Assembly: GCF_042680685.1 (NCBI RefSeq)
Contig: NZ_JBHUEA010000010.1
Coordinates: forward strand, 38,451 to 102,450
Source: Amnibacterium endophyticum
GTDB taxonomy: Bacteria; Actinomycetota; Actinomycetes; Actinomycetales; Microbacteriaceae
DNA length: 64,000 nucleotides
Direction of reading: 5' to 3'
Within the stretch, counting starts at the first letter, position 1, and every line of letters starts with the position of its first letter. A program made the position numbers and the translations under genes. This document shows, one piece after another, positions 17,795-26,013 of this stretch. The notes beneath the pieces are model-generated. The model saw nothing but the letters and a program-made list of their open reading frames with translations. It made no database searches and was not told the origin of the DNA.

Positions 17795-18121
17795 ATGGTT
17801 CTCGTTCGACAGGAGCTCGGGGACGTCCTGCGGGACTTCCGGTTGCAGAAGGGCCGCACCCTCCGTCAGGTCGCGAGCAAGGCGTCCGTCGCCCTCGGCT
17901 ACCTGTCCGAGGTGGAGCGCGGGCAGAAGGAGGCCTCGAGCGAGATCCTCGCCTCGGTGGCCGACGCCCTCGACACCCCGGTGTCGGTGATCATGCGCGA
18001 GGTCGGCGACCGGCTCGCGGTCCTCGAGGGCATCGAGGTGCCCGACGCGCTGCCTGCGGACTTCGACGAGCGGTTCGGTCGCGGTCCGGCGTCGCGCCGC
18101 GGTGACCTGGTGGTGCACTGA
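17795..18121 (+). CDS. clgR: ClgR-like XRE-family transcriptional regulator
   Basis: 108-residue helix-turn-helix protein (LRDFRLQKGRTLRQVASKAS, then LGYLSEVERGQKEAS) with the short C-terminal tail of the ClgR group. ClgR activates clp protease and other stress genes in actinobacteria. The gene is in its usual position between cinA and recA. The ATG has a strong AAGGAGG site, and a ClgR-type operator lies upstream. No C-terminal Ala-Ala degron is visible; the protein ends in LVVH. Confidence 0.88.
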   Translation: MVLVRQELGDVLRDFRLQKGRTLRQVASKASVALGYLSEVERGQKEASSEILASVADALDTPVSVIMREVGDRLAVLEGIEVPDALPADFDERFGRGPASRRGDLVVH

Positions 18122-18137
18122 CTGGCAGGAGGCGCCC

Positions 18138-18359
18138 GTGAGGGCGAGCGAGTTCCGGCGGGCCGTGGACGAGGAGTTCGGCCCCCAGGGTCGCGTGCTG
18201 ACGCGCGAGCTCGTCGTCGACGAGCTGGGCGACCGGACGGCCGACGACGCGCTGGACGCGGGCGTGCCCGCCGGTGACGTGTGGCTCGCGCTCTGCCGCG
18301 CGAACGGGGTCCCGCGCGAGCGCTGGCACGGACGCGGTCGCCCGGCCCCGACCCGCTGA
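18138..18359 (+). CDS. DUF3046 domain protein
   Basis: 73-residue protein of the DUF3046 family, known from the same place (just before recA) in mycobacteria and other actinobacteria; function unknown. AGGAGG at 18127-18132 with 5-nt spacing decides the GTG at 18138 over the longer frame start at 18102, which would overlap clgR. Features: acidic N-terminal half, DELGDRTADDALDAG, then WLALCRANGVPRERWHG, characteristic of the family. Confidence 0.88.
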   Translation: MRASEFRRAVDEEFGPQGRVLTRELVVDELGDRTADDALDAGVPAGDVWLALCRANGVPRERWHGRGRPAPTR

Positions 18360-18400
18360 CCCCGCGCCGTCGCTCGCGCCGCGCCCCTCCCGACGCTCCC

Positions 18401-18422
18401 GCTGGTCGAGCCTGTCGAGACC
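18401..18422. repeat. short extragenic palindrome (ggtcgag...cgagacc type)
   Basis: gctggtcgagcctgtcgagacc, 42 bp after the DUF3046 stop, is the motif dispersed through many Microbacteriaceae genomes from general knowledge. The outer five bases pair perfectly. It lies in the 360-bp recA upstream gap and may end the clgR transcript. Confidence 0.5.
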
Positions 18423-18495
18423 ATCGAGTGCGCCGGCGCTCGGCGACACTCTCGTCGAAGAATCCCACCGATGTGATTCACCCCGGCGTGTCGCC

Positions 18496-18524
18496 TCGAA
18501 CCCGTGTTCGAGTCGACGTACGCT
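18496..18524 (+). promoter_or_regulatory. recA SOS promoter: perfect LexA box and -10
   Basis: TCGAAC-CCGT-GTTCGA (18496-18511) is a perfect actinobacterial/Gram-positive SOS box. TACGCT (18519-18524) is a -10 hexamer 7 bp downstream, so bound LexA would cover the -35/-10 region. The transcript would have a leader of about 190 nt before recA; I see no gene in that leader. Confidence 0.85.
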
Positions 18525-18719
18525 CCTCCCCAGGTGCTCCTTCGTCCTGATCCGGCGGCGAGGGCTTCGTCGGCGGACCGCTGTCGGAGCCCCTTCGTAC
18601 AGTCGGATCCAGACGGGCGGAGTGCCGCCAGCCCTGTCGAACCGCATCGGGACGACAGCCGATGGGCAGCCGATGACGCGCCGCGGAAGCGGACGCGCGA
18701 CACGAGGAGAACCTGACTG

Positions 18720-19808
18720 ATGCCATCCATCACCGACCGCGAGAAGGCCCTCGAGACCGCGCTCGCCCAGATCGACCGCCAGTTCGGCAAGGGCTCGGTC
18801 ATGCGCCTCGGCAGCGACGAGCGCGCGCCGGTCGAGGTCATCCCGACCGGGTCCATCGCCCTCGACGTCGCCCTCGGCGTCGGCGGTCTGCCCCGCGGCC
18901 GCATCGTCGAGATCTACGGCCCGGAGTCCTCCGGCAAGACGACGCTGACGCTGCACGCCATCGCGAACGCGCAGAAGGCCGGCGGCATCGCCGCCTTCAT
19001 CGACGCGGAGCACGCGCTCGACCCGGAGTACGCGAAGAAGCTCGGCGTCGACATCGACGCGATGCTCGTGTCCCAGCCCGACACGGGCGAGCAGGCGCTC
19101 GAGATCGCGGACATGCTGATCCGGTCCGGCTCGATCGACCTGATCGTCATCGACTCGGTCGCGGCCCTCGTGCCGAAGGCCGAGATCGAGGGCGAGATGG
19201 GCGACAGCCACGTCGGCCTCCAGGCCCGGCTCATGTCGCAGGCCCTGCGCAAGCTGACCGGTGGCCTGAACCAGACCAAGACGACCGCGATCTTCATCAA
19301 CCAGCTGCGCGAGAAGATCGGCGTGTTCTTCGGCAGCCCCGAGACCACCGCCGGCGGCAAGGCGCTGAAGTTCTACGCGTCGGTGCGGATGGACATCCGC
19401 CGCATCGAGACGCTGAAGGACGGCACGGACGCGGTCGGCAACCGCACGCGCGTCAAGGTCGTCAAGAACAAGATGGCGCCGCCCTTCAAGCAGGCGGAGT
19501 TCGACATCCTCTACGGCATCGGCATCAGCCGCGAGGGCAGCCTGATCGACTTCGGCGTCGAGCACGGCATCGTGAAGAAGTCGGGCGCCTGGTACACGTA
19601 CGAGGGCGACCAGCTGGGGCAGGGCAAGGAGAAGGCCCGCGACTTCCTCACGAAGAACGTCGACATCGCGAACGAGATCGAGACGAAGATCCTGACGAAG
19701 CTCGGGGTCGGCGCCCACAAGCAGCAGGCGCAGGCCCCGACCGGCGCTCCGGCGCCCGTCGAGGCGCTGCCGAACCGCGCGCCCGCCGCCCGCAAGGTGG
19801 GCGCCTGA
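18720..19808 (+). CDS. recA: recombinase RecA
   Basis: 362 residues. RecA pairs homologous DNA and triggers LexA self-cleavage. Walker A GPESSGKTT (residues 67-75), Walker B LIVIDSVAAL, the L2 loop NQLREKIGVFFGSPETTAGG, and MAAT-type polymer contacts are all present; no intein. The C-terminal tail is rich in Ala/Pro/Gln and basic at the end. A weak AGGAG lies 11 nt before the ATG. Cotranscribed with recX, 2 bp downstream. Confidence 0.98.
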   Translation: MPSITDREKALETALAQIDRQFGKGSVMRLGSDERAPVEVIPTGSIALDVALGVGGLPRGRIVEIYGPESSGKTTLTLHAIANAQKAGGIAAFIDAEHALDPEYAKKLGVDIDAMLVSQPDTGEQALEIADMLIRSGSIDLIVIDSVAALVPKAEIEGEMGDSHVGLQARLMSQALRKLTGGLNQTKTTAIFINQLREKIGVFFGSPETTAGGKALKFYASVRMDIRRIETLKDGTDAVGNRTRVKVVKNKMAPPFKQAEFDILYGIGISREGSLIDFGVEHGIVKKSGAWYTYEGDQLGQGKEKARDFLTKNVDIANEIETKILTKLGVGAHKQQAQAPTGAPAPVEALPNRAPAARKVGA

Positions 19809-19810
19809 CG

Positions 19811-20500
19811 ATGGGCGAGGTGCTGCAGGGGCCGTGGGGCGACCCGGGCGGCGACCGCAGCACGACCGGGGCCGGGCGCCGCGCGGCCGGCCCCGGCCAT
19901 CCGGCCTCGGGCGGCGCGCCCGACCCGGTGGGATCCCGGGGCGCGGTCGAGCCGGCATCGGACGAGGAGCCGGCCTGGGCGGTGCCCGACGTGGACGCCG
20001 ACGAGCCGGTGCCGGTCCCGACCCGGAGCTCGCGCCGGGCCGAGAACGTCGCGATGGCCGCGCTGACCCGGCACGACGCGTCCGAGGGCGAGATCCGGGC
20101 GAAGCTCGTCGCCAAGGGCCTCGAGGAGGCCGACGTGGAGGCCGAGCTGGAGCGTCTTCGGCGAAGCGGGCTGGTCGACGACCACGCCTTCGCGGAGCGG
20201 CTCGTCGACCGCCTGCGGGAGCGCAAGGGCCTCGGCGACTCCGCCATCCGCTCGACCCTGCGCGGGCGGCTCGTGCCGCAGGCCGTCGTCGACGCGGTGC
20301 TCGCGGAGCACGCGGAGGACGAGGACGAGGCGGCGACCAGGCTGCAGCAGGTCGCGGACGACCGCGCCCGCCGGCTCGGCTCGTTGCCGCACGAGGTCGC
20401 GGAGCGCCGCCTGGCCGCGTACCTGATGCGCAAGGGCTACGGCGGCTCGGCGGTGCGCGACGCCGTCCGCGCGGCGCTGGACGGCGCCGGCTCGCGCTGA
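19811..20500 (+). CDS. recX: regulatory protein RecX
   Basis: 229 residues. RecX binds RecA filaments and restrains them. The first 75 residues are a disordered Gly/Pro/Asp-rich tail; the RecX helical repeats begin at ENVAMAALTRHDASEGEIRAK and include LRRSGLVDDHAFAERLVDRL and RLAAYLMRKGYGG. Longer than E. coli RecX because of the tail. The gene follows recA by 2 bp, the usual operon. Confidence 0.93.
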   Translation: MGEVLQGPWGDPGGDRSTTGAGRRAAGPGHPASGGAPDPVGSRGAVEPASDEEPAWAVPDVDADEPVPVPTRSSRRAENVAMAALTRHDASEGEIRAKLVAKGLEEADVEAELERLRRSGLVDDHAFAERLVDRLRERKGLGDSAIRSTLRGRLVPQAVVDAVLAEHAEDEDEAATRLQQVADDRARRLGSLPHEVAERRLAAYLMRKGYGGSAVRDAVRAALDGAGSR

Positions 20501-20558
20501 CTCCGGCGGGGTCACGCGCCTCGCGCTCCCGGGTCGCCGCGGTTCCTACACTGCTGCC

Positions 20559-22055
20559 GTGACGACCGACCTGCTTCAGGGGCGCACCTACGAGGTGCGC
20601 ACGTACGGGTGCCAGATGAACGTGCACGACTCCGAGCGCCTCGCCGGGTCCCTCGAGGCCGCCGGGTACGTGGCGGCGGAGCGGGGCGCGCAGGCCGACG
20701 TCGTCGTGCTCAACACCTGCGCGGTGCGGGAGAACGCGGACAACCGCCTGTACGGCAACCTCGGGCACCTCGCGAAGGTGAAGCGCGAGCACGCGGGGTT
20801 CCAGATCGCGGTCGGCGGCTGCCTCGCGCAGAAGGACCGGGCGACGATCCTCGAGCGCGCGCCGTGGGTCGACGTCGTGTTCGGCACCCACAACGTCGGC
20901 GCGCTGCCGCGCCTGCTCGATCGCGCCAGGCACAACCACGAGGCGCAGGTCGAGATCCTCGAGTCGCTCGAGGTGTTCCCGTCCACCCTGCCGACGCGGC
21001 GCGAGTCGACGTACAGCGGCTGGGTGTCGATCTCCGTCGGGTGCAACAACACCTGCACCTTCTGCATCGTGCCCTCGCTACGCGGCAAGGAGCAGGACCG
21101 CAGGCCCGGCGACGTCCTCGGCGAGATCCGCGCCCTCGTGGACGAGGGCGCGATCGAGGTCACGCTGCTCGGCCAGAACGTGAACTCGTACGGGGTCCAG
21201 TTCGGCGACCGGGGCGCCTTCGCCAAGCTGCTGCGGGCGACCGGGGAGATCGAGGGACTCCGGCGCGTGCGGTTCACGAGCCCCCACCCCGCCGCCTTCA
21301 CGGACGACGTCGTGGACGCGATGGCGGAGACGCCCGTCGTCATGCCGCAGCTGCACATGCCGCTGCAGTCGGGCAGCGACCGCGTGCTGCGCGCGATGCG
21401 CCGCTCGTACCGCGCCGACCGGTTCCTCCGCATCCTCGACGGCGTCCGCGACCGCATCCCGGACGCCGCGATCACCACCGACCTGATCGTCGGGTTCCCC
21501 GGCGAGACCGACGACGACTTCGAGGAGACGCTCCGCGTCGTCGAGGCGGCGCGCTTCGCCTCCGCGTTCACCTTCCAGTACTCGATCCGTCCGGGGACCC
21601 CGGCGGCGACCATGCCGGACCAGGTGCCGAAGGCCGTCGTGCAGGAGCGCTACGAGCGGCTGACCGCGCTGCAGGAGGCGCAGTCGTGGAGCGCGCACCG
21701 GGAGCTCGTCGGCACCGAGGTCGAGGTGCTGGTCGGCAGCGGCGAGGGCCGCAAGGACGGGGCGACGAGCCGCATCTCGGGCCGCGCCCGCGACAACCGG
21801 CTCGTGCACGTCGGCCTGCCCGCCGGCGCCGGCGCGCCCCGTCCCGGCGACCTCGTCACCGTCCGCGTGACCGCGGCGGCGCCCGCCTACCTCGTGGCGG
21901 ACGTCCCGGCCGACCGGCCGCTGCGCCTCGAGCGGACGCGCGCGGGCGACGCCTGGGACGCCCGCGAGGCCGCCGCGTGCGGGACGCCGGAGCCCGGCGC
22001 GCCGAAGGCCGTGTCCCTCGGCCTGCCCGCGCTCCGCGTCCCCGTCGGGTCGTGA
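20559..22055 (+). CDS. miaB: tRNA-2-methylthio-N6-dimethylallyladenosine synthase MiaB
   Basis: 498-residue radical-SAM methylthiotransferase acting on i6A37 of tRNA, the step after MiaA. N-terminal UPF0004 domain with Cys18 (YGCQMN), NTCAV and GGCLAQ cysteines; radical-SAM motif CNNTCTFCIVP near residue 160; C-terminal TRAM domain. GTG start 6 nt after TACACT (20547-20552): probably leaderless. It is followed at 7 bp by miaA, which is frameshifted here, so the substrate i6A may not be made. Confidence 0.95.
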   Translation: MTTDLLQGRTYEVRTYGCQMNVHDSERLAGSLEAAGYVAAERGAQADVVVLNTCAVRENADNRLYGNLGHLAKVKREHAGFQIAVGGCLAQKDRATILERAPWVDVVFGTHNVGALPRLLDRARHNHEAQVEILESLEVFPSTLPTRRESTYSGWVSISVGCNNTCTFCIVPSLRGKEQDRRPGDVLGEIRALVDEGAIEVTLLGQNVNSYGVQFGDRGAFAKLLRATGEIEGLRRVRFTSPHPAAFTDDVVDAMAETPVVMPQLHMPLQSGSDRVLRAMRRSYRADRFLRILDGVRDRIPDAAITTDLIVGFPGETDDDFEETLRVVEAARFASAFTFQYSIRPGTPAATMPDQVPKAVVQERYERLTALQEAQSWSAHRELVGTEVEVLVGSGEGRKDGATSRISGRARDNRLVHVGLPAGAGAPRPGDLVTVRVTAAAPAYLVADVPADRPLRLERTRAGDAWDAREAAACGTPEPGAPKAVSLGLPALRVPVGS

Positions 22056-22062
22056 GCCCCCG

Positions 22063-22981
22063 GTGCTGATCGTCCTCACGGGTGCGACCGGCACCGGCAA
22101 GACCGCGCTGTCGCTCGACGCCGCGGAGGCGATCGCGGCGGCGGGCGGCGCGGCCGAGGTCGTGAACGCGGACTCGATGCAGCTGTACCGCGGCATGGAC
22201 GTCGGGACCGCGAAGCCGACCGTCGCCGAGCGCCGGGGGATCCCGCACCACCTGCTCGACCTGTGGGGGGTCACCGAGGCCGCGAGCGTCGCCGCCTACC
22301 GCGACGCCGCGCGTGCGGCGATCGACGGCATCAGCGCGCGCGGCGCGGTGCCGATCCTCGTCGGGGGGGTCCGGCCTCTACGTCGAGTCGGTGCTGCGCG
22401 AGCTCGACTTCCCGGCGACCGACGCCGGCCTGCGGGCGGAGCTCGAGGCGCAGGCGGAGGCCCTCGGCCCCGAGGCGCTGTGGCGGCGGCTGGCGGAGGA
22501 GGACCCGGTGGCGGCGGGGCGCATCCACTCCGCGAACCTGCGGAAGGTCGTCCGCGCACTCGAGGTCGTGACGCTGACCGGGCGGCCGTTCGCGGCGTCC
22601 CTCCCGGAGGCCGCGCCGCTCTGGCGCCCCGCGGCGCGCTTCACCGTGTCGATGCCGAACGAGCCCCTCGCCGCCCGCCTCGCCGAGCGCGCGCGGCGGA
22701 TGTGGCACGAGCAGGGGCTCCTCGACGAGGTGCGCGGGCTCCTGCCCGAGGGTCTCGCGGACGGGCCGACCGCCTCGCGGGCCATCGGCTACGCCCAGGG
22801 CATCGCGGTCCTCCGCGGGGCGATGACGCCCGAGGACGGGCTCGAGGAGACGGTGCGGCTCACGTGGCGGATGGTCCGCCGGCAGCGGGCCTGGTTCGGT
22901 CGTGACGACGAAGCGGTCGTCCTGGAGAGCGGGGCCGCCGGCAACGCCGAGCAGGTGCGGGACGCCGCGCTCCTAGGCTGA
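22063..22981 (+). pseudogene. miaA: tRNA dimethylallyltransferase MiaA, frameshifted at a G7 tract
   Basis: MiaA adds dimethylallyl to A37 of UNN-reading tRNAs. The N-terminal part (GTG 22063) has the P-loop GATGTGKT and VNADSMQLYRGMDVGT, up to PILVGG; at 22363-22369 there are seven G's where six would keep the family sequence PILVGGSGLYVES in frame. The rest, in the next frame, is intact to the stop at 22981 (ANLRKVVRALEV, SRAIGYAQGI, QRAWFGR). Removing one G gives a normal 305-residue enzyme. So this is a recent inactivation, a slippage-controlled gene, or a homopolymer base-calling error; the rest shows no decay. Confidence 0.85.
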
Positions 22982-22986
22982 GGGGC

Positions 22987-23844
22987 ATGGCCGAGCTGCG
23001 CTTCACGAAGGGGCACGGGACCGGCAACGACTTCGTGCTGGTCGCCGACCCGGACGGCGGCCTCGACCTGCTGCCGAGCGAGGTGGCGCGCCTCTGCGAT
23101 CGCCGCTTCGGCATCGGGGGCGACGGCGTGCTCCGCGCCGTCCGGACGGGCGCCGACCCCTCGGCGGCGGGCGACGCCGAGTGGTTCATGGACTACCGGA
23201 ACGCGGACGGGTCGATCGCGGAGATGTGCGGGAACGGCATCCGCGTGTTCACCGCGTTCCTGCTGGCGGAGGGGCTGGCGGCGCTGCCGGAGGACGGCGA
23301 GCTGCCGATCGCCACCCGCGGCGGGACGATGACGGTGCGACGCACCGACGACGGCTTCGAGGTCGACCTCGGCACGTGGCGGACGAGCGCGGACGACGTG
23401 ATGGTCCAGGTCGCCGGGCTCGACGTGGCGCGACCGGGGCTCGCGATCGACGTGCCGAACCCCCACGTCGTCGTCGCCGTGGCCGACGACGCCGAGCTGG
23501 ACGGGGCCGACCTCACGGCCCCGCCGGTGCTCGAGCCGCTGCCGGTGGCCGGCGCGAACGTCGAGCTGGTGGTGCCGGGGGAGCCGCTCGTCGAGGACGG
23601 CGTCGGCCGCATCCGGATGCGGGTGCACGAGCGCGGCAGCGGCGAGACGCTGTCGTGCGGCACCGGGGCTGCGGCCGCCGCCCTCGCGACGCGGCACTGG
23701 GCGGGCCGTGCCGCGCCGGACGACTGGCGGGTGGTCGTCCCCGGCGGCGTGCTCGGCGTCCGCGTGGTGCAGGGCGCGGACGGCGACCACGTCCTGCTGT
23801 CCGGTCCCGCCGAGCTGGTCTACTCGGGCGTCGTCAGCCTCTGA
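22987..23844 (+). CDS. dapF: diaminopimelate epimerase
   Basis: 285 residues. DapF converts LL- to meso-diaminopimelate for lysine and cell-wall synthesis, without cofactor, using two cysteines. These are in EMCGNGIRVF (Cys81) and LSCGTGAAAA in the C-terminal half. TAGGCT (22974-22979) lies inside the end of miaA, 7 nt before the ATG, so dapF probably has its own leaderless transcript and is insulated from the miaA defect. Convergent with a methyltransferase gene. Confidence 0.96.
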   Translation: MAELRFTKGHGTGNDFVLVADPDGGLDLLPSEVARLCDRRFGIGGDGVLRAVRTGADPSAAGDAEWFMDYRNADGSIAEMCGNGIRVFTAFLLAEGLAALPEDGELPIATRGGTMTVRRTDDGFEVDLGTWRTSADDVMVQVAGLDVARPGLAIDVPNPHVVVAVADDAELDGADLTAPPVLEPLPVAGANVELVVPGEPLVEDGVGRIRMRVHERGSGETLSCGTGAAAAALATRHWAGRAAPDDWRVVVPGGVLGVRVVQGADGDHVLLSGPAELVYSGVVSL

Positions 23845-23875
23845 CTGCGAGGGGACCCGGCACGCCGGGCCGCCG

Positions 23876-24502
23876 TCAGGACGTGGGCCGGGCGACGCGC
23901 AGCACGCGGTACCCGCGGTCGGTGGCGGCGCGCGACACGGCGAGGTCCGGGAACGTCGTCGCGATCCAGCGCTGCAGCGAGTCGCCCCCCAGCTGCTTCG
24001 CCACCACCAGCCAGGCCTCGCCGCCCGGCGCGAGCCGCGGCAGCCAGGTCGTCAGCAGCGCGTGCAGCGCCTCCTTGCCGATGCGGATCGGCGGATTCGA
24101 CCAGATGGTCGCGAACCGCAGGTCTTCCGGAATATCCTGGGGGGATGAAGCTTTGACCTTCACGCCGGCAGTCAGGGCGTTGTCGGCCGCGAGCGCGAGG
24201 GCGCGCTCGTTCACATCCGTCGCCCACACCTCTGCATCAGGAGACCGCCTGGCCAACGCGATCGCGATCGGACCCCAGCCGCAGCCGAGGTCCAGCAGCG
24301 CCCCCTCCGCAGCCGGAGGCGGCGTGCTCGCGAGGAGCACGGCGGTCCCGGTGTCGAGCCGCTCGGGACTGAACGTCCCCCCGGCCGTCCGGAGCTCGAA
24401 CGGCTCACCCTGCAGCACGACGCGGATCGTGCGCTCCCGCGCCTCGCTCGCGGGCTGCGCCGAGAAGTAGTGCTCGCCATCCACGACGCACCATCGAACC
24501 AC
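23876..24502 (-). CDS. class I SAM-dependent methyltransferase, RsmC/RlmG-like small domain
   Basis: 208 residues. SAM-binding motif LLDLGCGWGPIAIALA (near residue 90), acidic loop ATDVNERAL, and the catalytic NPPI tetrapeptide (SNPPIRIGK) of N-guanine/adenine rRNA or protein methylases. It contains only the C-terminal catalytic half found in RsmC, common in actinobacteria; probable rRNA guanine-N2 methylase, substrate not certain. The GTG start at 24502 lacks a clear ribosome site; a GTG at VDGEHYFS is an alternative. Divergent from hflX, only 14 bp apart. Confidence 0.85.
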   Translation of the reverse strand: MVRWCVVDGEHYFSAQPASEARERTIRVVLQGEPFELRTAGGTFSPERLDTGTAVLLASTPPPAAEGALLDLGCGWGPIAIALARRSPDAEVWATDVNERALALAADNALTAGVKVKASSPQDIPEDLRFATIWSNPPIRIGKEALHALLTTWLPRLAPGGEAWLVVAKQLGGDSLQRWIATTFPDLAVSRAATDRGYRVLRVARPTS

Positions 24503-24516
24503 CCGGAGGAGACGCT

Positions 24517-25944
24517 GTGAGCGACACCGTCCACGACACCGACCTCGCGCGAGCCATCGACGCGACCCACGACGACTTCGACGGCGAGCAGTTCGACCTG
24601 GAGGAGCGCCAGGCGCTCCGCCGCGTCGTCGGGCTCTCCACCGAGCTCGAGGACGTCACCGAGGTCGAGTACCGGCAGCTGCGCCTCGAGCGCGTCGTCC
24701 TGATCGGCGTGTACTCGCGCAGCCAGGTCGACGCCGAGACGTCGCTGCGCGAGCTCGCCGCGCTCGCCGAGACCGCCGGCGCGGTCGTCCTCGACGGCCT
24801 GCTGCAGCGCCGCCCGCACCCCGACCCCTCCACCTTCCTCGGCTCGGGCAAGGCGGAGGAGCTGCGCGACGTCGTCCGCATGGTCGGCGCCGACACCGTG
24901 ATCGCCGACACCGAGCTGGCGCCGAGCCAGCGGCGCGCGCTCGAGGACGTGGTGAAGGTGAAGGTCATCGACCGCACCGCGGTGATCCTCGACATCTTCA
25001 GCCAGCACGCGAAGAGCCGGGAGGGCAAGGCGCAGGTCGAGCTCGCGCAGCTGCAGTACCTGCTGCCGCGCCTCCGCGGCTGGGGCGACTCGATGTCCCG
25101 CCAGGCGGGCGGCCAGGTCGGCGGCGCGGGCGCCGGCATGGGCAGCCGCGGACCCGGTGAGACGAAGATCGAGCTCGACCGGCGGCGCATCCACTCCCGC
25201 ATGGCGAAGCTGCGGCGCGAGATCGCGGACATGGCGCCGGCGCGGGCCGTGAAGCGGCAGAACCGCGTCCGCAACGCGATCCCGTCCGTCGCGATCGCTG
25301 GCTACACGAACGCCGGCAAGTCCAGCCTGCTGAACCGCATCACGCGCGCCGGCGCGCTGGTGGAGAACGCCCTGTTCGCGACGCTCGACACGACGGTGCG
25401 GCGCAGCGAGACCGAGGACGGCCGCCCGTACACGCTGGTCGACACGGTCGGGTTCGTCCGCAACCTGCCGCACCAGCTCGTGGAGGCGTTCCGCTCCACG
25501 CTCGAGGAGGTGGAGCACGCCGACCTGATCCTGCACGTGGTCGACGCGTCCCACCCCGATCCCGCGCAGCAGCTGGCGACGGTGCGGCAGGTGATCGGCG
25601 AGGTCGGGGCGTCCGACGTCCCCGAGCAGGTCGTGTTCAACAAGGCCGACCTCGCCGACGAGGCGACCCGCATGGTGCTGCGCGGTCTCGAGCCGACGGC
25701 GCTGTTCGTCTCCGCCCGGACGGGCGAGGGCGTGCGGCGGCTGCAGGAGACGATCGGCGCCCGCCTGCCGCTGCCGCGGCACGAGGTGACGGTGCTCATC
25801 CCGTTCGACGAGGGCGCCCTGGTCTCGATGCTGCACGACCGCGGCCGCGTGCTGGCGACCGTCTACGAGGAGCGCGGAGCGCGCATCCAGGCGCTCGTCG
25901 GCGACGAGGAGCTGGCGGCGCTCGAGCCGTACCTCGTCCGGTGA
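24517..25944 (+). CDS. hflX: GTPase HflX
   Basis: 475 residues. HflX is a ribosome-splitting GTPase induced in heat and antibiotic stress. The N-terminal HflX domain contains PHPDPSTFLGSGKAEEL and the glycine-rich loop GAGAGMGSRGPGETKIE; the G domain begins near residue 260 with GYTNAGKSS (G1), DTVGF (G3), NKAD (G4). GTG start follows CGGAGGA at 8 nt. In many actinobacteria it sits next to dapF, as here. A very strong hairpin follows the stop. Confidence 0.95.
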   Translation: MSDTVHDTDLARAIDATHDDFDGEQFDLEERQALRRVVGLSTELEDVTEVEYRQLRLERVVLIGVYSRSQVDAETSLRELAALAETAGAVVLDGLLQRRPHPDPSTFLGSGKAEELRDVVRMVGADTVIADTELAPSQRRALEDVVKVKVIDRTAVILDIFSQHAKSREGKAQVELAQLQYLLPRLRGWGDSMSRQAGGQVGGAGAGMGSRGPGETKIELDRRRIHSRMAKLRREIADMAPARAVKRQNRVRNAIPSVAIAGYTNAGKSSLLNRITRAGALVENALFATLDTTVRRSETEDGRPYTLVDTVGFVRNLPHQLVEAFRSTLEEVEHADLILHVVDASHPDPAQQLATVRQVIGEVGASDVPEQVVFNKADLADEATRMVLRGLEPTALFVSARTGEGVRRLQETIGARLPLPRHEVTVLIPFDEGALVSMLHDRGRVLATVYEERGARIQALVGDEELAALEPYLVR

Positions 25945-25953
25945 CGCCGTTGC

Positions 25954-26000
25954 TCAGTGCTCGTGCTGCTCTGACGCCGTCAGAGCAGCACGAACACTGA
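25954..26000. terminator. 22-bp near-perfect hairpin between hflX and the glycosylase gene
   Basis: Arms 25954-25975 and 25979-26000 are complementary except for one position, around a gcc loop. It begins 10 nt after the hflX stop and ends 14 nt before the next start codon, leaving room only for that gene's ribosome site. It is most simply the hflX terminator, but any transcript of the downstream gene that includes it would carry the stem in its leader. Confidence 0.75.
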
Positions 26001-26013
26001 CCGAAGGGGGACC

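Noticed and set aside
23856..23869. Small hairpin cccgg-cacg-ccggg between dapF and the methyltransferase as terminator
   Set aside because: Only 5 bp; such stems arise by chance at this GC content, so I did not list it as a feature.
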